From positions 248,001 through 312,000 of the forward strand of contig NZ_PDNZ01000004.1 of NCBI RefSeq assembly GCF_003182595.1: 64,000 nt of DNA. Direction: 5' to 3'. The notes below the pieces were generated by a model. The model saw nothing but the letters and a program-made list of their open reading frames with translations, ran no database searches and had not been told where the DNA came from. How positions within the stretch are numbered: the first letter of the stretch is position 1; the number at the start of each line of letters is the position of its first letter. Source of the DNA: Prosthecochloris marina (lineage in GTDB: Bacteria; Bacteroidota; Chlorobiia; Chlorobiales; Chlorobiaceae). Of this stretch, positions 48,320 to 55,993 are shown piece by piece. The position numbers were made by a program, and so were the translations under genes.

Positions 48320-48634
48320 ATGAATGCTCATGGATTTTTTTCAAAGCTGTTTGACTTCACCTTCAAAGAGTTTATTACCCTACAGATTGTCAAGTACTTG
48401 TATATCATCGGTCTGGTCTTTGCAGGCATATCAGCTTTGGGTTTTGCCGGTGCAGGAATCTCGGATCTCCGATATGATGTTATAGCAGGGCTTGTCAAGA
48501 TATTACTGTCTCCTTTTGCATTTGCTCTCACGGCAATACTTATCCGCCTTGTGCTCGAAGCACTGGTTGCGACATTTCGTATAGCCGAGAACACGACAAA
48601 AATTGTTGAAAACCAGGAGAATAAAGGGCTCTGA
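48320..48634 (+). CDS. DUF4282 membrane protein
   Basis: A 104-residue protein with the DUF4282 plan: an N-terminal FFSKLFDFTFKEFIT, a first membrane helix (VKYLYIIGLVFAGISALGF) and a second (LLSPFAFALTAILIRLVLEAL), then a short charged tail RIAENTTKIVENQ. The role of the family is unknown. It lies alone between hipA and gene debris. Confidence 0.85.
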   Translation: MNAHGFFSKLFDFTFKEFITLQIVKYLYIIGLVFAGISALGFAGAGISDLRYDVIAGLVKILLSPFAFALTAILIRLVLEALVATFRIAENTTKIVENQENKGL

Positions 48635-48642
48635 TAGAAAAT

Positions 48643-48890
48643 TGTTCAATAAAGCTTTGCCTCAGGAAAGTCCGGCACAGAAGATGATATCTGTCTTGAC
48701 GGATTGCGGTTGACCCGGCCTCCAAAACCAGGGCCATTCTTTATAATGACAAGAACTTAACCCCCTCGCCACAAAACATTACTCACCGATGCTTGTATTC
48801 GCCACCTTTTGTTACCGGTTCAATAGAAATTGATGCCGGTTCAAACCAACTCCATGGCATTACTATTGTATCAACCCCTGAAACCCTCTC
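48643..48890 (-). pseudogene. Decayed fragment of an AbiEii-type toxin gene
   Basis: This stretch aligns base by base with the middle of the intact AbiEii gene at about 52498-52735. Read on the minus strand it gives GFGGRVNRNPSRQISSSVPDFPEAKLY and then a stop, against GFGDRVYPDPSRQRLPSLLDFPEAELY in the intact protein. Short deletions and stops elsewhere show it is dead. It is a second, diverged family member rather than a recent copy. Confidence 0.8.
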
Positions 48891-48903
48891 CCCTCTTCAT
48901 GGT

Positions 48904-49029
48904 TCAACAGGCATCGCTTGATTGAAGCACCTTGTCTTTGTGCTGAACATCCAGAACCCGGACAATCTCCTGATTAGTAACCACCCGAATCACAAAAATC
49001 ATTCTGTCACCTGAAACGAGCCCCGATCA
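48904..49029 (-). pseudogene. Possible RelE/ParE-like toxin C-terminal remnant
   Basis: A 40-codon open stretch, closed by stops at both ends, reads LVSGDRMIFVIRVV, then IVRVLDVQHKDKVLQ. The D-R-(hydrophobic)4-R and VLDV-HxDK pattern resembles the C-terminal half of RelE-superfamily toxins. No start or N-terminal half is present. Low certainty. Confidence 0.3.
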
Positions 49030-49059
49030 ACCACCATGGAGGGAAAACGGAATATTGCT

Positions 49060-49247
49060 TCATGAGATCGACATTTCGTGGCACTCCTGCGCAAGAAGCA
49101 TATTATCCTTATAGAAAGGCCCTATGAGATGATAGCCCCACTCAAGCATCTCGAAACAAATTCGTTTCAAAGTGGTTTCATACAGTCTTCTTACGAGATC
49201 GAGTATGCCTAACAAGGAATTGCAGTCACACAGAAAAAAGGGAGGAG
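49060..49247 (-). pseudogene. Unidentified coding remnant cut by the IS element
   Basis: An open frame on the minus strand (LDLVRRLYETTLKRICFEML, then EWGYHLIGPFYKDN) runs from the left IS end to a stop at 49060. I do not recognise it. The 5' part was probably removed when the IS3 element inserted or by a deletion next to it. Confidence 0.35.
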
Positions 49248-49296
49248 TGAGTTACTCCCCATTATTAGGACAGTTTTTTCGATAAACTAAGTTTGT

Positions 49297-50136
49297 TTAG
49301 GCTGCCTCCGAAGCCTGTTGTTTTTTATCATGGTAGACACTTTGAGGTACTTCTCCGTTTAATGATCGGTGCCGACGCTCTGTATTGTATTCATAGAACC
49401 AGTGGTTCAAGCCCTGATACAACTCCAGACCATCAGATGGCGGATTGAGATACAGGTATTCATGCTTGAGACTGCGCCAGAGCCGCTCGATGAAAACGTT
49501 ATCAATAGCTCGACCTTTGCCATCCATGGAAAGCTTCGCCCCAACTTTGTCGATTACCGTTCTGGTGAATACCTCACTGGTGAACTGACTACCCTGATCG
49601 GTATTGAGTATTTCCGGCTTTCCGTGCACTCGGACAGCTTCACGGAAGACATCGGCGCACCAGGCAGCATCCATCGTGTTCGAGACCGACCAGTTGAGCA
49701 CATACCTGCTTTTCAGATCAATAATGGCCATCAGGTACAGGAAGCCGTTCTTCATCGGCACATAGGTCAGATCGGTTGCCCAGACCTGATTACTGTTTGT
49801 GATCGGCAAGTTCTTGAGCAGATACGGATACACTCTATGCCCTGGTGCTGGTTTTGAGGTATTCGGCTTTGGCCCGATTGCTTCAAGTCCCATCAGCCGG
49901 TACAGGCGTCTGATACGCTTGATATTGACTTTGTAGCCTTTGTCCTTTACCAGCCACTCCCATATACGGTAGATGCCGTAGTAGGGTTTGTTCAGGTACT
50001 GCTCATCAATCAGACGCATCAATACCTGGTTCAGCTTTGTTGTCTTTTTCGGTTGATAGTACAAGCCTGAGCGGTGGATTGACAGCAAGTGACACTGGCA
50101 GCTAATGCTGAGTGTTTGATGTTCTTTCTCAACCAT
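49297..50136 (-). CDS. IS3-family transposase OrfB (DDE integrase domain)
   Basis: A 279-residue catalytic part. An HTH_21-like region (LMRLIDEQYLNKPYYGIYR) precedes the rve/DDE core: the first aspartate is in WATDLTYVPM, the second in LNTDQGSQF, and the glutamate in IERLWRSLKHEYLY; all three are present. The last residues RRHRSLNGEVPQSVYH are typical. In vivo it is most likely made as an OrfAB fusion through the slippery A8G at 50172-50180; the separate ATG at 50136 is probably minor. Confidence 0.93.
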   Translation of the reverse strand: MVEKEHQTLSISCQCHLLSIHRSGLYYQPKKTTKLNQVLMRLIDEQYLNKPYYGIYRIWEWLVKDKGYKVNIKRIRRLYRLMGLEAIGPKPNTSKPAPGHRVYPYLLKNLPITNSNQVWATDLTYVPMKNGFLYLMAIIDLKSRYVLNWSVSNTMDAAWCADVFREAVRVHGKPEILNTDQGSQFTSEVFTRTVIDKVGAKLSMDGKGRAIDNVFIERLWRSLKHEYLYLNPPSDGLELYQGLNHWFYEYNTERRHRSLNGEVPQSVYHDKKQQASEAA

Positions 50137-50159
50137 GGTGCATCGTTCTTGAACGGTTT

Positions 50160-50444
50160 TCAGCTCAACAACTTTTTTTTGAGAAAATCGTTTTCGATCT
50201 GTAACTGACCGATTTTTTGATAGAGCTGCGTTGCATCCTCTTCGCTTTGCTGCTGTTCCGGCTTACCAGAACGCTCAAACACTTCGGCAGCACGGTCAAG
50301 AAACTCACGTTTCCACTGTGCAATCTGGTTGGGGTGGATTTCATATTTCTGGGCAAGCTCGCTTGCAGTTAATCGCTCACTCAAGGCTTCAAGAACCACT
50401 TTGGTCTTGAACTCCGCACTGAATTTTCGTCTGCTTCGTTTCAT
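50160..50444 (-). CDS. IS3-family OrfA (HTH protein)
   Basis: A 94-residue DNA-binding subunit: RRKFSAEFKTKVVLEAL, then ASELAQKYEIHPNQIAQWKRE, followed by a leucine zipper-like end (LYQKIGQLQIENDFLKKKL) as in IS3 OrfA proteins. Its last codons include the A8G slippery run; a -1 shift there reads on as KKKVVELKTV into orfB. Confidence 0.93.
   Translation of the reverse strand: MKRSRRKFSAEFKTKVVLEALSERLTASELAQKYEIHPNQIAQWKREFLDRAAEVFERSGKPEQQQSEEDATQLYQKIGQLQIENDFLKKKLLS
50172..50180 (-). promoter_or_regulatory. Programmed -1 frameshift site in the IS3 element
   Basis: AAAAAAAAG on the minus strand near the end of orfA. Slipping back one base joins orfA to the orfB frame, which is open across the junction. 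Confidence 0.75.
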
Positions 50445-50670
50445 AGTGACAGCAATTTACGGGTTTTCTTGCAACTATACTTGCTGTCCTATTTTTGGGG
50501 ACTATTTCAATACGGCATACGTATAACTGATATAATAGACACGAAATCTTGCCTACAAACCAACATCCGATGCACTAATTCTGTAAGTGTGCACTATGTT
50601 ATTCAGGGTAGTTTAGAATTTCTGTAATACAGTTAATAAATAATGTTATACGCTTAGGACAAAACAAAAC

Positions 50671-51021
50671 ATGAAATACAATCTTGACGGAAAAATTTTC
50701 CAATCAATCGAAAATACAGAAAATGGAGAAGTAAGCTCTGAAACCCTTTTTCACTATCATCAAGATGACAATATCATTTCTGCAGATTATTCTGGAGGAA
50801 GCATCATAAAAGGACACTTGTTGGGGAAAATGTCGGAAGATGGCACTCTGGAATTTACTTATCATCACATTAATCTTGAGGGGAATTTAATGCTTGGTAA
50901 GTGCACATCCGTTCCGACTTTATTACCAGATGGAAGATTAAAGTTATCAGAACAATGGCAATGGCTATCTGGGGACAAATCAATGGGAAAATCACAAATT
51001 ATCGAAATTGACAGCGTATAA
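50671..51021 (+). CDS. Conserved hypothetical protein of the type often carried as an integron cassette
   Basis: A 116-residue protein, MKYNLDGKIFQSIENT at the start, with GEVSSETLFHYHQ, ADYSGGSIIKGHLLG and EQWQWLSGD. It belongs to a small conserved family that databases often label n-acetylglutamate synthase; that label has no support in the sequence, which has no GNAT motif. Similar genes are common in Bacteroidetes and in integron cassettes. Its TAA lies inside the GTATAAC box of the hairpin that follows, as in cassettes. Its base composition is more AT-rich than neighbouring core genes, which fits transfer. Confidence 0.7.
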   Translation: MKYNLDGKIFQSIENTENGEVSSETLFHYHQDDNIISADYSGGSIIKGHLLGKMSEDGTLEFTYHHINLEGNLMLGKCTSVPTLLPDGRLKLSEQWQWLSGDKSMGKSQIIEIDSV

Positions 51022-51075
51022 CAAGGCTAATTCAGCCGACGCAAAAGATCGCGCAGCTGATTAGCAGCGTCAAGC
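51016..51075 (+). repeat. attC-like imperfect inverted repeat
   Basis: GTATAAC (51016-51022), then GGCTAATTCAGCCGACGC (51025-51042) that pairs imperfectly with GCGCAGCTGATTAGCAGCGTC (51051-51071). The layout resembles the recombination site of integron cassettes, but no GTTRRRY core is found at the right end. It could be a truncated site. Confidence 0.35.
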
Positions 51076-51078
51076 ACC

Positions 51079-51729
51079 CTATTTTAAAACTGCTGGTGTT
51101 TTATACTCAAGCCACTCAAACTTGCAAATCCTGCTCCTTGGCGAAGGCTCCCCCTTGGCTTTACTAAGAATATTCCATACTGAATGTGGATTCAGATTAC
51201 AAACCACGGTTTTGGAGAGATACAGAAAGTTATGGCAGAGCCAATTCCTTACCCCTGTTGAGGTTTCAAACAGAAAACCGTTGTACTTCAAACGCCGGAA
51301 CACCTCGACAAGTCGGTTTTGATTGCTAAGAAAGATGATTTTTCTGTCGATTGATCCTCCCTGAAGCAACCTTTTAAGGTCACTATAATCGCCAGCATCG
51401 AAGAATTTGCAGAGTTCTCGATAGAGTTCATCAAATTGATCTTGATCGAGAAGAATCCTGAGAACAGGGATGTTCTCCAACTCTTGATACGATCTTTTTG
51501 ATCGTCCGTTCAACCGACCCCTTTGTTGTACAACATTTAGTAGTTCAGCGTATTCAGAATACCGGCTCTTTATCTTCCCGAGGAATGCTTTATCAGCCCT
51601 TCCGTAACGAGACCTGATTTCACCAAAAAGATAGTGTAACGCACGTGTGAGCGTTACAAAAACGCCCTGCAGGGTTTCATACCCTTCAGCCTGTTCATCG
51701 ATGAATTCAGCGTTGTAGAGTTCCGAGGA
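51079..51729 (-). pseudogene. 5'-truncated gene of unknown function
   Basis: The minus-strand frame is open from 51729 (just after a TGA) to a stop at 51079, 216 codons, but there is no good start: the first usable codon is TTG at 51513. Upstream codons are clearly coding in character (ELYNAEFIDEQAEGYETLQG, LHYLFGEIRSRYGRADKAF). The rest includes DQDQFDELYRELCKFFD and IDRKIIFLSNQNRLVEVFRR. I do not recognise the family; it looks like a helical cytoplasmic protein. A neighbouring frame (51733-51850) may carry more of the N-terminus after a frameshift (YPGGQRNEIDLY), so I list it as broken. Confidence 0.5.
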
Positions 51730-51901
51730 TCAGTATAGGTCAATCTCATTGCGTTGCCCTCCGGGGTAAGGGGCTAAATTTCCGCGTCGCATATACGTTG
51801 CAGAAATTGGCAAAAAATCGATCAATAACGATAAAAACCGGTTACCTGGGGTGTAGGTGAGAGTAGCCCTAAGCTGTTGATAATCAATGTTTAAAGGCTT
51901 T

Positions 51902-51941
51902 GTGGGTGATAGAGGAGTCGAACCTCTGACCTCTACCATGT
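51902..51941. repeat. attachment-site repeat: 40-bp copy of the 3' half of tRNA-Val
   Basis: Identical over 40 bp to 55863-55902, which covers the tRNA-Val(GAC) 3' half from the anticodon loop to the discriminator base. Identity ends abruptly on both sides. This is the hallmark of integration at a tRNA 3' end; the copy marks the far end of the element at 51902-55902. Confidence 0.88.
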
Positions 51942-52005
51942 ATATTGGGACACACCAGAATAAGACAATATTTAATAATAATTTAGAGCACCGCCGCGAT
52001 TTTTC

Positions 52006-52024
52006 GTGTAACAGTCGCGTAACA
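52006..52024. repeat. Paired GTGTAACA / GCGTAACA repeats, left end of island
   Basis: Two 8-bp boxes begin 11 bp apart (52006 and 52017), just inside the left attachment repeat. The same pair, in the same orientation and spacing, lies inside the right end at 55737-55755. They may be arm-type binding sites of a lost tyrosine recombinase. Confidence 0.5.
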
Positions 52025-52081
52025 AAAATTTTACCAAAAACGATGAATAACAATCAACAACAAGCACGAACATTTCTCTGG

Positions 52082-52999
52082 CTATTCATGGCTTTTCTGC
52101 CATGAATCAGGTGCTATCCAAATATCCACAAACCTCTTTTTTACACCGATTGCCTCCACAACTGGAGCCAGAAATACCTGTAACTGCTGCACAACCTCGT
52201 CGAACATCTCAGGAACAGATTCATTCGGAAGCCGTTTCCTGAATGCCTTCCATTGCACTTGTTTTGCAGCAATGAAATCACTCGAAAAAGCAACCACAGG
52301 CAGAACAAGCTCTGTTCTGCGCTGTTCCAGCGTCTGCCTCATGGCGTCACAAAGACTCTTTCCTTGAAAATCATACTGCCTGGAAAGCATCCAGATATCG
52401 TAAAAGTCCTTCATTCTGCTGTTCAGGACACCATGTTTGATCATTGCCTCGAACTTTTCAGCTATTACACTTTCCCTGGTGTAACAATACAGCTCTGCTT
52501 CAGGAAAATCCAATAGAGAAGGTAATCTCTGTCTTGATGGATCGGGATAGACCCGGTCTCCAAAACCAAGATCAATCTGTATGATGATACGAGCTGCATC
52601 CAGCTCACCCCGAAACTTCACTCTCTGACCCTTATTTTCTGCACCTTCTGTTATCGGTTCAACGGAAATTGAGGCCGGGTCAAAATCAATGCCATCGTCA
52701 CAATGCTCAGCGAGAATCTGCCTGATAACCCCCTGAATACTTTGTTCATCATTGCTGAGACGACCAAGCATATCTATGTCCATAGTCGGTCTTGCCAATG
52801 GCGTCTGCCATACCCTGAGCAGAAGAGCGCCTTTGAGAACAAACTGATCTGCGTAGGGAGAAACGGACAATCGATACAGAAACCGTTCCATGGCATAATA
52901 TTGCATCAACTCCTGAAGCCCTCTCTTCTCTTCACGGGCTTTGTTCAACAGACGCCGCCTGACGGAAGCACCAATATTCCTGATTGGTTTTGCGGTCAT
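52082..52999 (-). CDS. AbiEii-type nucleotidyltransferase toxin
   Basis: A 305-residue toxin of the AbiEii/AbiGii family, which blocks translation by adding nucleotides to tRNA or binding GTP in type IV/abortive-infection systems. The nucleotidyltransferase core shows FVLKGALLLR and the acidic RPTMDIDMLG (D-x-D), then IQIDLGFGDRVYP and the KF helix VIAEKFEAMIKHG followed by RMKDFYDIW. The start at 52999 makes an ATGA overlap with the antitoxin gene; the frame is open 15 codons further up. All family motifs are intact. Confidence 0.92.
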   Translation of the reverse strand: MTAKPIRNIGASVRRRLLNKAREEKRGLQELMQYYAMERFLYRLSVSPYADQFVLKGALLLRVWQTPLARPTMDIDMLGRLSNDEQSIQGVIRQILAEHCDDGIDFDPASISVEPITEGAENKGQRVKFRGELDAARIIIQIDLGFGDRVYPDPSRQRLPSLLDFPEAELYCYTRESVIAEKFEAMIKHGVLNSRMKDFYDIWMLSRQYDFQGKSLCDAMRQTLEQRRTELVLPVVAFSSDFIAAKQVQWKAFRKRLPNESVPEMFDEVVQQLQVFLAPVVEAIGVKKRFVDIWIAPDSWQKSHE

Positions 53000-53607
53000 A
53001 GCGTCGCTTCCAGGTAAGGCCTTATGACTGATGCTACTCGACACGTCTTTGCATGATCCATAAGGGCATTGAGGTCTTTCTGTTTTCTTTGCTGATAGAG
53101 TTTCAGCGATTCAAGTACTACATCCATACCGATGGTATTGCGAAATTTGAAACAATCCGCAAGGGTCTTTTCGGGACTGTAGATCCTCACCGGAACGCCA
53201 TCAAGCATATGGGTTTCAATACCTGCAGAAAAGCATTCAAAGGAAAAGCGAAAAACAGTAACCGGCGGGAAATCAATTCTTGGTTGTTCGGCACCTTTTT
53301 CGAGTGCAATGGAAACTGCATGAGGAACCTGGGTGGTCATCTCATGAAATGAAAGGGCTGAAACAAGGCAGACTACACCTTTTGGCACTCTTATGGCAAC
53401 TGTAACAAGATCAGGATGTTCAAGCGGCTTGCTGTCTCTGAGCTTATAAACACCTCGTGAAAGCTGCTCAAGTTCCCCACTATCTTTAAGCTGATAAAGG
53501 GTTCTGGGATGGATTCCCAGCCTTATCGCCTCCTGAGTACGGATTATCCCCCCCTGTTCCAGGATAATTCTTTTTGCCTTATCCGCAATTGTTGTTTTCT
53601 GAATCAT
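52996..53607 (-). CDS. AbiEi-type antitoxin
   Basis: A 203-residue regulator with an N-terminal winged helix (AKRIILEQGGIIRTQEAIRLGI, then HPRTLYQLKDSGELEQLSRGVY), the AbiEi_4-type HTH, and a C-terminal domain with VPVRIYSPEKTLADCFKF and the basic QQRKQKDLNAL. The start at 53607 is chosen because the frame upstream (MCGSNGINILFR) is not family-like. It represses its own operon in known systems; it precedes and overlaps the toxin gene. Confidence 0.9.
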   Translation of the reverse strand: MIQKTTIADKAKRIILEQGGIIRTQEAIRLGIHPRTLYQLKDSGELEQLSRGVYKLRDSKPLEHPDLVTVAIRVPKGVVCLVSALSFHEMTTQVPHAVSIALEKGAEQPRIDFPPVTVFRFSFECFSAGIETHMLDGVPVRIYSPEKTLADCFKFRNTIGMDVVLESLKLYQQRKQKDLNALMDHAKTCRVASVIRPYLEATL

Positions 53608-53868
53608 ACGAAAAAGGATATTTATACCATTCGATCCACACAAGTATAGTTATTATTATCCTTCCACACAAACCGACCAATACAGCTAATTTTTCCAATG
53701 GTAGGTGGTTCAGTTTGAAATGATCAAGTCCATCAAAACGGATCCTAAAATTCGATCATTTTTTTGAGGGATTGAAGAGGAGGGCAGAGCAGAGATATTT
53801 TCGATATCTCGGCAGGAATCGGGTATTCTGCGAATACAAATATTCAGACAGGAACAGAATAACGCAGC

Positions 53869-54702
53869 TTACCTGCTGATCATGGTTTCAAGCATCTTGC
53901 GCAATTCAACCATAGAAATCCTGTTATTATCAGCTATGGCCTTTAGCGTCATGCTCGGTTCCGCCTCGACACTTTTCTGGCGGAGAGCAAGTTGTAGCGA
54001 AACTGCTGCAATATCTGCTTCGTCTGCGACTTGCTGCAGGGTCTTTCTCCCCAGCCCTTCTGCAGGAAGTGTGTGTTTTCCGCTTTCAGCAGGAGCGATA
54101 TGCTGATAGAGCTTTTCGGCAGTCGTGTTGTTTCTTACGGCAATTTCCGCAAGGGTTTCGTCAACCGATGTGACGCTGAAGCCTGCCTGTATGAGTTTTG
54201 TCCTCAGCAACTCCGCATCTCCTCCAAGACCCGGCTGACGGGCAAGCTCGACAAGCGTCATGGTTTCGGCATGAGGGACCGGTGGCTGTTTGTCCCGTTG
54301 TTCCCAGGAGTCTGAAACGCGGTTTCCGAAATCGATAATTGCCGAAAAAGGCTGGATGGCATAATAGGTTCCCACTCCGAACAAAAGGAAAAGGATGACG
54401 CTTGTGAACAGTTCTCTCGGGCTTTTCAGCCCCTCAGTCGTCTTTGCTTTCAGATAAGAAAGAAAAGCCTTCCAATTAATGAAAAAGAGATGAAATATTG
54501 AAAGAATGGCAAAGGCAAAACCAAAAACAGCATGCTGGTTTTGCCATCCCGTTTTCGTGAGTCCAAGCATTCGCCAGTCGGTCCAGTTCGCCACCCTGCC
54601 GGGTGGGGCAATATAGAGGATCACACCTGAAACAAGGAGCATAAAAAACGCTAGAACAAGCCCGAAACTGATGAATTTCCTCCAACTGAACGATTTTTTC
54701 AC
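53869..54702 (-). CDS. DUF4405 membrane cytochrome b-like protein
   Basis: A 277-residue protein. Three or four membrane helices fill residues 10-125 (KFISFGLVLAFFMLLVSGVI, HAVFGFAFAILSIFHLFFIN, LFTSVILFLLFGVGTYYAI); histidines in WQNQHAVFGF and SIFHLFF are placed to ligate haem, as in the DUF4405 family. Residues 145-277 form a soluble region with several repeats of a helical, SAP-like motif (LVELARQPG, TLAEIAVRNNTTAEKL, TLQQVADEADIAAVSL, TLKAIADNNRISMVELRKML). It lies 13 bp after the cytochrome c gene, so the two are one operon and probably one electron-transfer unit. Confidence 0.8.
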   Translation of the reverse strand: MKKSFSWRKFISFGLVLAFFMLLVSGVILYIAPPGRVANWTDWRMLGLTKTGWQNQHAVFGFAFAILSIFHLFFINWKAFLSYLKAKTTEGLKSPRELFTSVILFLLFGVGTYYAIQPFSAIIDFGNRVSDSWEQRDKQPPVPHAETMTLVELARQPGLGGDAELLRTKLIQAGFSVTSVDETLAEIAVRNNTTAEKLYQHIAPAESGKHTLPAEGLGRKTLQQVADEADIAAVSLQLALRQKSVEAEPSMTLKAIADNNRISMVELRKMLETMISR

Positions 54703-54715
54703 GTTAACCTCTCTA

Positions 54716-55135
54716 TTACTGGTTTATTTGCTGCCTCATGCCGCCGCCGGCCCCCCTACCTCGTCTCATTGCAGGATCATACTGATCCCAGACCCATTCG
54801 GCTACAGCATTCAGTTCCTCATCGCTCAGCGGGATTGCAGGCATGAGCCCATAACGCGATATCGCCTGCACAGCGGCAGCTTTGTTGTGGTCAGGTTTTT
54901 TCAGAAATGCCGCCATATTGGCAACACCCTCCTCCTTTGTCGAGAATTTCAGATGATATAAATTGGCCAACCGCACGACCGGTGGTGCCGATTTCGGTGG
55001 AGGATTGACGGAATGGCAAACACTGCAGTTCTTGTTAAATACCTCTTCGCCATCAGGTGTTTGCGCTATTCCCTCTGATAGAGCAAGACCTGATACTACC
55101 GCCGTCAGGATACAAAAATATAGAACCTTTTTCAT
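54716..55135 (-). CDS. Periplasmic cytochrome c
   Basis: A 139-residue class I-type c cytochrome. The start at 55135 gives a clean signal peptide (MKKVLYFCILTAVVSGLALS). One haem motif, NCSVCHSVNP, is at about 38-47 and the distal methionine is in YGLMPAIPLSDEELN. The C-terminus is glycine/arginine rich (RRGRGAGGGMRQQ). It precedes the DUF4405 gene by 13 bp. Confidence 0.9.
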   Translation of the reverse strand: MKKVLYFCILTAVVSGLALSEGIAQTPDGEEVFNKNCSVCHSVNPPPKSAPPVVRLANLYHLKFSTKEEGVANMAAFLKKPDHNKAAAVQAISRYGLMPAIPLSDEELNAVAEWVWDQYDPAMRRGRGAGGGMRQQINQ

Positions 55136-55237
55136 GATCGATCTCCCGCTTAATATTGTAACAGAATTGAAAAAATAGGAGTCAACGCAAATAAATGATC
55201 GCATAAAATAATTTAAGCATTTTTCAAGATGATTCTT

Positions 55238-55445
55238 TTACCACCTTTCCTGGAGCATCATTCTTTTCACTGCCTGAAGAATCACATAAACGGCCGATTT
55301 TCCGATTTTCATTTGTCGGGCTATCTCGGCAGCTCCGAAGCCTTGTTGTCGTTGAGCAAGCTTTTTTTCGATCAGTAGACCACCTACTGTTTCTCTGATT
55401 TTCTTTTCGACCGGGCACCACCCGTCTTTCCTTGTCATGCTGCAT
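55238..55445 (-). pseudogene. C-terminal remnant of a serine resolvase/invertase
   Basis: Two frames together resemble the end of a resolvase: the frame from 55445 gives RRVVPGRKENQ (compare the family's G-x-x-x-GRK segment), and the frame from 55438 gives FGAAEIARQMKIGKSAVYVIL, a typical resolvase helix-turn-helix. A frameshift separates them and the catalytic domain is absent. Confidence 0.5.
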
Positions 55446-55823
55446 TCTACCCTACTGTATGCGACCCTGGTTTAACCTTGAAATACACGTGGCAAAAGTT
55501 GTTCAACATATTTCCCTTGATGTCGCCGTTACCGATCGGTTAATCCTATAAACTGAGATCGTGAGCTCGCCCTAACGCACAATTTCAGGAGAGCTTAGAG
55601 GTTTGAAATCAAATGCCTTATGCAAAGGAACCCACACCTTGATAATGTCAAGGTAACAGTTGTTTATGCAGCAATCGCACATAACTTTTATTAGTAATGA
55701 CTTACTTGCAATTTATGAACGGGACAGCAGATTTTCGTGTAACAATGGTGTAACAAAAACAGCAAAAATAATACCTCAAAAAGCATTATTTACGTAGAAT
55801 TGGAAGATTTTAACAGGCAAGAG
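55446..55823. other. Right end of the island, non-coding, with paired GTGTAACA repeats
   Basis: About 380 bp without a gene. GTGTAACA occurs at 55737-55744 and 55748-55755, 11 bp apart, mirroring the pair at 52006-52024. The surrounding 30 bp (GATTTTCGTGTAACA and on to AACAAAAA) is also similar between the two ends. Confidence 0.55.
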
Positions 55824-55856
55824 AAAAGTCTGTAAGTCATTTACTTACAGACTTTT
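55824..55856 (-). terminator. Terminator of tRNA-Val
   Basis: A perfect 13-bp stem (AAAAGTCTGTAAG with its complement) with a 7-base loop ends in TTTT on the minus strand, 8 bp after the tRNA 3' end. Confidence 0.85.
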
Positions 55857-55863
55857 ATGCGGG

Positions 55864-55937
<74 letters not shown>

Positions 55938-55993
55938 GAAGGGCAAATAATATATCATTTCATCCGTGAAATGCAAAGCTACAACTGCCGAAA

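Larger units (their letters stand above)
49248..50509 (-). mobile_element. IS3-family insertion sequence
   Basis: A 1262-bp element. Terminal inverted repeats of 25 bp (49248-49272 and 50485-50509) share 19 positions, each starting TGA and ending TAGGACA. It carries overlapping orfA and orfB joined by a programmed frameshift, as in IS3. The flanks (GGAG on the left, ATAC on the right) do not form a target-site duplication, so one side was probably rearranged after insertion. Confidence 0.9.

Noticed and set aside
50671..51021. Naming the cassette-like gene N-acetylglutamate synthase
   Set aside because: The protein has no GNAT or amino-acid kinase motif; the label is a common database error.
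51730..52053. A 107-codon minus-strand frame across the tRNA-Val copy
   Set aside because: It translates the attachment repeat itself, so as a whole it cannot be a real gene; only its end may belong to the broken neighbour.
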